From: JANMCE01 sp963791625
GTDB taxonomy: Bacteria; Actinomycetota; Acidimicrobiia; Acidimicrobiales; Ilumatobacteraceae
Assembly: GCA_963791625.1 (NCBI GenBank)
Contig: CAWBTA010000006.1
Location: forward strand, 1,364,001-1,428,000
Direction of reading: 5' to 3'
DNA: 64,000 bases
The notes beneath the pieces are model-generated. The model searched no databases, was not told the origin of the DNA, and saw only the letters and a program-made list of their open reading frames with translations. Shown in pieces: positions 25,264 through 32,256 of this stretch. Within the stretch, counting starts at the first letter, position 1. Each line of letters opens with the position of its first letter. A program made the translations under genes and the position numbers.

Positions 25264-26904
25264 GTGCCAACACCGCGTGAACTATGGCAACAGGCGTTCG
25301 ACGCCAGTGCCCATCGAGAGGCCGACTACCGCACCATGTCGGGCATTCCGCTCGACCCCGTCTATGGACCGGGCGACGGTTCTGGTGACTATCCCGGCCA
25401 GTATCCCTACACCCGCGGGCCCTACGCGTCGATGTACCGCTCGAAGCTGTGGACCATGCGCATGTTCGCCGGGTTCGGAACGGCCGAGGACACCAACTGG
25501 CGCTTCAAGGAGATCATCAAGTCCGGCGGTGACGGTCTGTCCACCGCCTTTGACATGCCCACCTTGCTCGGCATCGATTCCGACGATGAAATGGCACTCG
25601 GCGAAGTCGGGCGGTGCGGCGTGGCCATCGACACGCTGGCCGATATGGAGGACCTGTACCGGGGCATCGACCTTGGTGCCACCACCACATCGATGACCAT
25701 CAACTCCCCCGCAGCAGTGATCTTCGCCATGTACGTAGCGCAGGCCGAAGCCGCGGGCGTCCCCCGGGCAAAACTCGGCGGCACGCTGCAGAACGACATC
25801 CTCAAGGAGTACCAGGCGCAAAAGGAGTTCGTGTTCCCTCCCCGTCAGGGGATGCGCCTCGTACGTGACTCCATCCAGTTCACTGCCGCAGAAATGCCAC
25901 GATGGCATTCGGTTTCGATCTCCGGCTATCACATCCGTGAAGCCGGTTCGACCGCGGCCGAGGAATTGGCATTCACGCTGGCGAATGGCTTCGCCTACGT
26001 GGAACTGGCTCTCCAAGCCGGTCTCCCGATCGATGCGTTCGCGCCGCGGCTCAGCTTCTTCTTCAACGCCCACATCGACTTCTTCGAGGAGATCGCCAAG
26101 TACCGCGCCGCTCGCCGTATCTGGGCCCGCTGGTTGAAGGAACGCTACGGCGCGGCCAGCGAGCGCAGTATGCAACTCCGCTTCCACACCCAGACCGCCG
26201 GCGTTTCGCTCACCGCACAGCAGCCCGAAGTCAACATCGTGCGCACGGCCATCGAAGCGCTGGCCGGCGTGCTCGGCGGAACGCAGAGTCTCCACACCAA
26301 CTCGATGGACGAGGCCATGGCGCTGCCGACCGAGAAGGCAGCTCGCATTGCACTGCGCACCCAGCAGGTCATTGCGTATGAAACCAACGTGGCGCACGTC
26401 TCGGACCCGCTCGGCGGTAGCTACTTCGTGGAGAGCCTCACCGATGAGGTCGAGCGTCAAGCTGAGGCGATCTTCGCCCTGCTCGATGAGATGGGGAAGG
26501 GCTCGATGCTTGAGGGTGTCATCGCCGGTATCGAGGAGAACTGGTTCCAGGGAAAGATCGCCGATTCGGCCTTCGAGCAGGAGAAGTTGTTCAACAACGG
26601 CAGCCGCATCATTGTGGGTGTCAACAAGTTCCTTGAAGGCAACGACGACGAACAGATCGACTTGCTCGAAATCACCAATGAGGACGAGACCCGCCAGCTC
26701 AAGCGACTCAATCAGGTGCGCGCCGATCGCAACCAGGCCAGTGTCGACGAGGCGCTGAAACGACTGGCTCACGATGCTGCTGACCCCGAGGTCAACCTCA
26801 TGCCGCCCCTGATCGACGCGGTGAAGACCTACGCCTCCTTGGGCGAAATCATGGGCACCATGGCCAACGTGTTCGGTCGTCACATCGAAACACCGACCAT
26901 CTGA
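25264..26904 (+). CDS. B12-dependent acyl-CoA mutase large subunit, isobutyryl-CoA-mutase-like
   Basis: 546 aa from GTG at 25264 (GAAGGGGG site upstream). It is the TIM-barrel large subunit of the methylmalonyl-CoA mutase superfamily, without the B12 domain. Substrate-determining positions can be read: F68 ('MFAGFGT'), where methylmalonyl-CoA mutase has Tyr and 2-hydroxyisobutyryl-CoA mutase has Ile; Q186 ('YQAQKEF'), where methylmalonyl-CoA mutase has Arg; and A95 ('STAFD'), where the hydroxyisobutyryl enzyme has Asp. F/Q/A matches isobutyryl-CoA mutase (IcmA). It would interconvert branched and straight non-carboxylated acyl-CoAs. The B12 subunit starts at the next base. Confidence 0.85.
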   Translation: MPTPRELWQQAFDASAHREADYRTMSGIPLDPVYGPGDGSGDYPGQYPYTRGPYASMYRSKLWTMRMFAGFGTAEDTNWRFKEIIKSGGDGLSTAFDMPTLLGIDSDDEMALGEVGRCGVAIDTLADMEDLYRGIDLGATTTSMTINSPAAVIFAMYVAQAEAAGVPRAKLGGTLQNDILKEYQAQKEFVFPPRQGMRLVRDSIQFTAAEMPRWHSVSISGYHIREAGSTAAEELAFTLANGFAYVELALQAGLPIDAFAPRLSFFFNAHIDFFEEIAKYRAARRIWARWLKERYGAASERSMQLRFHTQTAGVSLTAQQPEVNIVRTAIEALAGVLGGTQSLHTNSMDEAMALPTEKAARIALRTQQVIAYETNVAHVSDPLGGSYFVESLTDEVERQAEAIFALLDEMGKGSMLEGVIAGIEENWFQGKIADSAFEQEKLFNNGSRIIVGVNKFLEGNDDEQIDLLEITNEDETRQLKRLNQVRADRNQASVDEALKRLAHDAADPEVNLMPPLIDAVKTYASLGEIMGTMANVFGRHIETPTI

Positions 26905-27305
26905 TGAGCGATCGAATTCTTGTCGCCAAGGTTGGGCTCGACGGACACGACCGTGGGGTGAAGGTGGTGGCTCGCATCCTGCGCGACGCCGGGTTCGAAG
27001 TGATCTACACCGGCCTGTTCCAAACTCCGGAGAAGGTCGCGGCCGCAGCCGTCGACGAGGACGTCGACGCCATTGGTCTTTCGATGCTGTCGGGCGCGCA
27101 CATGACGCTCGCCCCCAAGGTGGTCGAGTGTCTTCGGGCGCGCGGCGTTGATATCCCCGTGGTTGTGGGTGGCATCGTGCCCGTACGCGACGTGGAGAAG
27201 CTCGAAGCGCTTGGCGTAGCTGCCATCCTCACGCCCGGGTCGTCGTCCGACGCCGTGGTTTCCACCATGCGCGACGTGATCACGAAGTACCGCGCCGAGG
27301 CCTAG
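26904..27305 (+). CDS. B12-binding small subunit of the acyl-CoA mutase (IcmB-like)
   Basis: 133 aa cobalamin-binding Rossmann domain. The base-off/His-on motif is D13-G-H15-D-R-G18 (DxHxxG), followed by 'LSMLSG' and 'VVGGIVP', the SxL and GG motifs that hold the dimethylbenzimidazole tail. The start codon shares one base with the stop of the large subunit (TGATG), so equal synthesis is expected. Separate small subunits of about 135 aa are typical of IcmB, HcmB and archaeal methylmalonyl-CoA mutases. No MeaB/MeaI-type GTPase chaperone gene is present in the window. Confidence 0.92.
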   Translation: MSDRILVAKVGLDGHDRGVKVVARILRDAGFEVIYTGLFQTPEKVAAAAVDEDVDAIGLSMLSGAHMTLAPKVVECLRARGVDIPVVVGGIVPVRDVEKLEALGVAAILTPGSSSDAVVSTMRDVITKYRAEA

Positions 27306-27308
27306 CGC

Positions 27309-27380
27309 CGTTCGAGCTGGCGCTCAGCGTTGTCGTTTGCGTTCGAGCTGGCGCTCAGCGTTGTCGTTTGCGTTCGAGCA
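27309..27380. repeat. 31-bp tandem direct repeat, 2.3 copies
   Basis: A 31-base unit (27309-27339) is repeated exactly at 27340-27370, followed by about ten more matching bases. The second copy contains the last codons and stop of the minus-strand diguanylate cyclase gene, so the first copy is a duplicate of that gene's 3' end placed between it and the mutase small-subunit gene. It is too short and too few-copied for a CRISPR array; replication slippage is the simplest origin. Confidence 0.9.
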
Positions 27381-28554
27381 TGGCACTGTCGGCAATCCGC
27401 AGCAAGGTGTCGGCATCGGCTGGTCCTTCGCCAAAACCAATACTGGCGGACACGCTGATGGTATGGCTGCCGAAGGCAATCGGCTCGGCGATGATGTCGG
27501 CGAGACGTTGTCGAATCGTTTCGGGGTGCGGAGCGGGCGGACCTAACAGCACCACAAACTCATCGCCCCCGATGCGAGCGGCGCGATCATCGCTTCGTAG
27601 CGATGTCGACAAGCGGTCGGCCACAATCTTCAGGACGTGGTCACCAGCGGCGTGGCCGAAGTCGTCATTGATCGCCTTGAACTGATCAAGATCGAGATAC
27701 ACCAACAGGACAAGGTCACGGTTGTCGAGCCGCGCCTGAAGATCCTGCTCGAGCGACCGACGATTCCCGATACCGGTGAGCGGGTCGTGCAACGCCGCCC
27801 GCCGAAGCTCGACATGGGTGCGATGTTGCCCAATCGTGACTGCGGCGTGACGGGCGACCCGTTCGCTCGTTTCGACATCCATCGGGTGGGCCGGATCGAG
27901 CGGCGACCAGAACCGCGCCAGCCCGACGGCATCGACATTGGCCGAAGTGACCAACGGTGTTTCCCAGACGACGCGAAAGACCTCGGGCGCGCTGTTCCCG
28001 TACGGTTCGGGTGCATTGGCAGTGGCCGCCAGCACGACGCCGTCATGGTTGAAGATCACCGCCGCCGGCTGCGACGGATCGGGCGACGTGAATTGGGTCA
28101 GCACCATGGCGAGCACATCGGCGATATCGGCACCGACGCGAGACAGCTCCAATGCCCGATCAACGAACCGGAATTGGGTACACGCGGCGAGGTCAATAAG
28201 TACCATCTCGATGTCGGGGTCATCGTAGAAGTTCGTGAGGCAAACTTCGAGCGCCACGTACGAGCCGTCCTGACAACAAACCCGTATCTCCTTTACGGTG
28301 CGCTGGCGCACCTCCGTGCGAATCGCAGGGTCCATGGTCGTTTCATACGCCAAGATGGCACCGACCGCAGGCAGATCATCCGGATGGATGAACGCCAGGG
28401 CCGACATACCGACGGCGGTGTCGGGCGACCATCCCAACAACAACTCGAAGCTCGGCGACACCCATCGCACGACGAGCTCGCGATCAACCATCGCAGAGGC
28501 ACGCAGCCAGTACCGGTCGAGCGCGCGTTGCGCGGCACGCGCCGCATCAGCCAT
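27355..28554 (-). CDS. Diguanylate cyclase with PAS and GAF-like sensor regions
   Basis: 399 aa from the ATG at 28554 (an earlier in-frame start at 28581 is possible). Residues ~20-125 resemble a PAS fold ('VVRWVSPSFELLLGWSPDTAVG', 'FIHPDDLPAV'), ~140-245 may be a GAF-like sensor, and ~250-399 are a GGDEF domain. The active site GGDEF is intact at 329-333, and R320-S-D-D323 five residues before it is the inhibitory I-site (RxxD). The protein should therefore make cyclic di-GMP with product feedback. No membrane segment is seen, so it is cytosolic. It is convergent with the mutase operon. Confidence 0.9.
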   Translation of the reverse strand: MADAARAAQRALDRYWLRASAMVDRELVVRWVSPSFELLLGWSPDTAVGMSALAFIHPDDLPAVGAILAYETTMDPAIRTEVRQRTVKEIRVCCQDGSYVALEVCLTNFYDDPDIEMVLIDLAACTQFRFVDRALELSRVGADIADVLAMVLTQFTSPDPSQPAAVIFNHDGVVLAATANAPEPYGNSAPEVFRVVWETPLVTSANVDAVGLARFWSPLDPAHPMDVETSERVARHAAVTIGQHRTHVELRRAALHDPLTGIGNRRSLEQDLQARLDNRDLVLLVYLDLDQFKAINDDFGHAAGDHVLKIVADRLSTSLRSDDRAARIGGDEFVVLLGPPAPHPETIRQRLADIIAEPIAFGSHTISVSASIGFGEGPADADTLLRIADSAMLERKRQR

Positions 28555-28663
28555 GGCGAACTCGCACAACCAAAGTCGCAAACTCCGCCAGTGTCACTCA
28601 TCTCAAGGTAGCAGCCCCTAGCTGCCCAGCCGTTCAGGTTCCCGTACCTGGCAGAATTGGGTG

Positions 28664-30068
28664 ATGGGGATCATTGATGGCGGCATGTCGCCGCTTGCGG
28701 TTGAGGGGTATCCCGGCCGCCAAAGCTGTGTCGCGGGTGACGCGGTCGAGTTCCACTGCTCGTCGCTGGCGGCGTCGTTTTCGGTCGAAGTCGCTCGCAT
28801 CGGCGCCGAGCGGGTTGTGGTGTGGGATGCGGTCGGCATCCCCCGAGGGGTTGAGCCATTCGTTCTTCGTGGTGCGCGGCGATGCCGACCGCTCGCCAGA
28901 CGGCATGTTGCTCGTGCTGTCAACCAACACATGGAATGCCTACAACACCTTCGGCGGTACCTGTCTTTACCTCGGGGCGACGCAGGTTTCATTCGAACGA
29001 CCGATTGTGCGTGGCTTCCTCAACCGCCCCGAGGCGACCTACGACGGACGGGTTGCGAGCATCGTGCCCGATGGTGATCCGGAGCACCATGAACTTCAGG
29101 CCTATCTGAAGGACGGCAAGTGGCCGATGTGGTCGGCGTCGGCCGGGTGGCACAACTGGGAGCGTCGATTCGTTCGCTGGGCCGAGGCCCACGGCTACCA
29201 CATCGACGTTGCTGTGAACGCTGATCTCGAGCAGGTACCTGACCTTCTCGACGGCTACCGGTTGCTGTTGAGCGTCGGCCATGACGAGTACTGGTCGTGG
29301 GCCATGCGTGATGCCATCGACACGTTCGTCGAGCGGGGCGGGAACCACGCGATCTTCTCAGGCAACACCTCGTGTTGGCAGGTGAGGATGGAAGGCAACA
29401 ACATGGTCTGTTTCAAATGGGCCGCAGCCGAGGCTGACCCGATCGTCGGAACCGATCGCGGTCACTTGATGACCAGTGCCTGGTTTGATCCGCGCATCGG
29501 TCGACCTGACGCGGCGACGACGGGTTTGTCTTTCAGCCGAGGCGGCTATGCACGGGTCGGTAGAGGCACGCCGCGTAGCAGCGGCGGTTTCACCGTGTAC
29601 CGACCCGAACATTGGGTGTTCGAGGGCACCGAGCTTTGCTACGGCGATGTCGTCGGTGCGTCGGCCACCATCGTCGGTTACGAGGTCGACGGATGCGCGT
29701 TCACGCTGCGCAACGGATTGCCTGAGCCAACCTACGAAGATGCGACGCCCGACGGTCTCAGCATTCTCGCCACCGCACCCGCCAGGCTGCTGGCCAACAA
29801 CGTCAAGGTCAGCGAGCTTCCCATAGCGCTCTGGGCCGACCCCGACGGGCCGGGTGACCTGGAAGCGGTGGCCACGACGCTCTACGGCGATGCCTCCCCC
29901 GAGAACATCGCCCGTATTGCCCACAACTCGGCTGTCATGGCGGTGTTCGACAAAGGGCCGGGCACCGTTTTCAACGCAGGCACCACTGACTGGGCCTACG
30001 GCCTCGATACCGATCCGGTCGTGCAGCGCATCACAACCAACGTGCTCGACCGTCTGTCTCAGCCTTGA
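28664..30068 (+). pseudogene. N,N-dimethylformamidase-large-subunit-like protein, frame broken near the N-terminus
   Basis: From about 28850 the frame encodes ~400 residues typical of the DMFase beta-subunit C-terminal domain: 'FFVVRGDADRSPDG', 'LSTNTWNAYNTFGGTCLY', 'SVGHDEYWSWAMRDA', 'RGGNHAIFSGNTSCWQ'. Upstream in another frame, ATG 28664 gives 'GGMSPLAVEGYPGRQSCVAGDAVEFHC', the expected start of the N-terminal sandwich, up to about 28850. The two frames differ by +1, and the 30-40 residues usual between them seem to be missing, suggesting a small deletion. A truncated C-terminal protein could still be made. It may have been an amidohydrolase; loss of function is likely. Confidence 0.65.
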
Positions 30069-30180
30069 GTTCGTCCACGAACTGCCGGATGTCGTCGTTG
30101 CGTTGAGCAAGCTCACCGATCACCTTCACCTTCGTGTCGGTGCCTCGCAACCAGGCGAGCGGGTCCTGCTGGTCGCCGAC

Positions 30181-32256
30181 CTATCCGAGGGCGACGGGGT
30201 GGAGGTCCAGGGCCCACCGGCAGGCTTCTGTCAACACCCGGCCAGCGACCTGGGCGCGTTTCACCTTCGCGCTGACCGCACGCTCGTAGGCATCTCGGAG
30301 CCGTCCGGTCTGCATCGCCATCTCGCACCACAGAGGCTCAGCGTGACCCGGCTGTGGACGATTGGATGCGTTGGCCATCGAGTCGGCAAGAAAGAAGATC
30401 TGAGCGGCCGGGCTCGCCGCTTCGGCGCCGATCGTGTGGGCTTCCACAATTTCGCAGAGGCGACCGAAGCGCTCGTTGCCGAGCAATTTCCGAGCGCCGT
30501 ACTGATGCTCCATGACGAACACGGCCAGTGGACCGTGCAACAGCGTCGGGTTGGCCCACGCGCTTCCGTTGATCGGGATGTTCCATTCGAGCGCAAGGGT
30601 GCGAAGCCGCGCCGGCTCGGCATCGCGATACCAGTCGTGTACGGCCGCGGCTACCGCCAGATCTCGTGCGATATCGTGGCGATCAAGACCGCCGAGCGCA
30701 TCGGCATGCACCGCCAGCAGCTGGTCGGCCCGGTCTCGCACCTCCAGGGAGTGCCGTAGTACGTGGTCGGGCAGTCTGGCCGGCGCAAGTCGCCAAATGA
30801 GAGCGTCGAAGCTGATCTTGCCCGTCTTCAGCTGCGTTCGGGACACGTACTCGTTCGCCCGCTTGATCGCCGCGGACACTTCGCCGTCGACATCGCCCGT
30901 GAGGCGAGCCTCGATCGCGGGAGCAAGCGCAGGTGCGTCGTGGATCAGCCGATAAAGCGCCCGCCGCTCGGTGCCCTCATTGAGGGAACCAACCTCCGCC
31001 GTACTCGCCAACAGCTTGTTGAACAGTTCGATGCGGTGACGCCACTTGGGCCGCAGCTCGGAAAACTCGACATCGGCGACCGGCGTGACGACATCACCGA
31101 TGATGCATTCCACCAGCGACCGCCCGTACGCGGCCCGGGGAACGAGCCGTGACAATCCAAGCTCGTCGGACTCGGCCACAATGCGATCGAACTCGTCGTG
31201 CAGGCGATCACACTGGCTGCGATCCGACCCCGTCAATTCCGACAGGTCGATCATGGCCGTTGTCAGTCGAGCCGATAAGACATCGGCGAGCGGGCTCCTG
31301 GTTTGGGGGGTTTGCTGAAGCCGCGCCAAGGCCTCCACCGCTTCGGGGTCGTCATGAATGTGTTGGTAAATCCGTAGCTGCGTTGCTCGAGCCCATCGCT
31401 TCGCCTGCTCGATCGCCGTGGTGTCCTCAGGCGACGAACCAGAAAGGCCAAGGACCCGTTCGATGTTGAACAATGCGTCGGTGGACAGAATGTCGCAGCG
31501 ACGTTCGAGACCGTCGTCATGGGCGTCGATCGCCGCGTCGGTCAGAAGGTCGGCATAGCGCGCCGTGGCCGCACCGACCAGCCATCTGCCCTGCCCTTCG
31601 TCGGCGGCACGGTCAGCGTGATGCAACGCGTCAAGCATCCCGTCGATCGCCATGGCCTGCTCGTCTCTGTCCCGATGGCTCATCGCTTGTTCGAACAGGA
31701 CGTACCCTCGCAACGCGTGCACCATGCGGGTCACATGCCGCAGTGGATCAGGCATCGGGACTTCGTAGTAGTCGGCATCGAACCGGACAGGGAGGGCGCC
31801 GGGCTGGGTGAGTCGGCCTTCGATCTGGTCCAGATACCGCAGAGCATCGCGACGGCGCCGGTCATCTTGACGATCCTCTGAGGCAGGGGCGCCATCTTCA
31901 TTGATGTCGTCCGTCAGCCGCGCCAATTGCGCGATCCGGTACGAGGTGTTCACGAGTAACAGCAGCTCGTTGATCTCTGCGCCGGTCTCAACGCCGTCGG
32001 CGAGGCACCGACTCAGCAGACGTGCCGCTTCTCGGTAGCACTTCCGTGCCGCGGAACCATCGAGCTGGGCTTCGGCCAGTTCGGCCGCTCGACGGAATGC
32101 GAGGGCAGCCGGGCGCAGGCCGCCGGCCTGCGCCCGGTGATAAGCCACGGCCCGCCACGTCCCAATCTCAGCTTCGGGCGACAGCTGCGCGCTCGAGTCG
32201 GGCATCAAACTCATCGGCGATGCGGTCGTGCGTGTGCTGGCGATCTTTGCCGACAA
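30181..32256 (-). CDS. TPR-like helical protein with C-terminal YqeK-like HD domain (partner of TIR-ATPase)
   Basis: 691 aa from ATG 32256; ATGs at 32214 and 32205 are alternatives. Residues ~30-480 are helix-rich and TPR-like ('WRAVAYHRAQAGGLRPAALA', then many AxxxA pairs), matching the sensor arms that follow STAND ATPase domains. Residues ~495-640 are an HD domain with every ligand of the YqeK Ap4A-hydrolase type: H502 (RHSLEV), H540-D541, H574 (LLHGPLA), H607 (EAHTIGAE) and D625 (FFLADSM). It overlaps the upstream TIR-ATPase gene by up to 89 bases and reads as its missing C-terminal half. It may degrade a nucleotide signal. Not recognised as a described system. Confidence 0.75.
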   Translation of the reverse strand: MSAKIASTRTTASPMSLMPDSSAQLSPEAEIGTWRAVAYHRAQAGGLRPAALAFRRAAELAEAQLDGSAARKCYREAARLLSRCLADGVETGAEINELLLLVNTSYRIAQLARLTDDINEDGAPASEDRQDDRRRRDALRYLDQIEGRLTQPGALPVRFDADYYEVPMPDPLRHVTRMVHALRGYVLFEQAMSHRDRDEQAMAIDGMLDALHHADRAADEGQGRWLVGAATARYADLLTDAAIDAHDDGLERRCDILSTDALFNIERVLGLSGSSPEDTTAIEQAKRWARATQLRIYQHIHDDPEAVEALARLQQTPQTRSPLADVLSARLTTAMIDLSELTGSDRSQCDRLHDEFDRIVAESDELGLSRLVPRAAYGRSLVECIIGDVVTPVADVEFSELRPKWRHRIELFNKLLASTAEVGSLNEGTERRALYRLIHDAPALAPAIEARLTGDVDGEVSAAIKRANEYVSRTQLKTGKISFDALIWRLAPARLPDHVLRHSLEVRDRADQLLAVHADALGGLDRHDIARDLAVAAAVHDWYRDAEPARLRTLALEWNIPINGSAWANPTLLHGPLAVFVMEHQYGARKLLGNERFGRLCEIVEAHTIGAEAASPAAQIFFLADSMANASNRPQPGHAEPLWCEMAMQTGRLRDAYERAVSAKVKRAQVAGRVLTEACRWALDLHPVALG

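Noticed and set aside
25282..26883. 533-codon minus-strand frame opposite the mutase large subunit
   Set aside because: The plus-strand frame is a clear mutase; the reverse frame has no family features and the composition of a shadow.
25264..26904. 2-Hydroxyisobutyryl-CoA mutase or methylmalonyl-CoA mutase
   Set aside because: The diagnostic positions are F68, A95 and Q186, not I/D or Y/R.
27309..27380. Direct repeat as a CRISPR fragment
   Set aside because: The units are directly adjacent without spacers, and one overlaps a coding end.
30181..32256. HD protein as Cas3-type nuclease or dGTPase
   Set aside because: The spacing and words HGPLA, HTIG and FLAD match YqeK-like HD domains, and there are no helicase or cas genes nearby.
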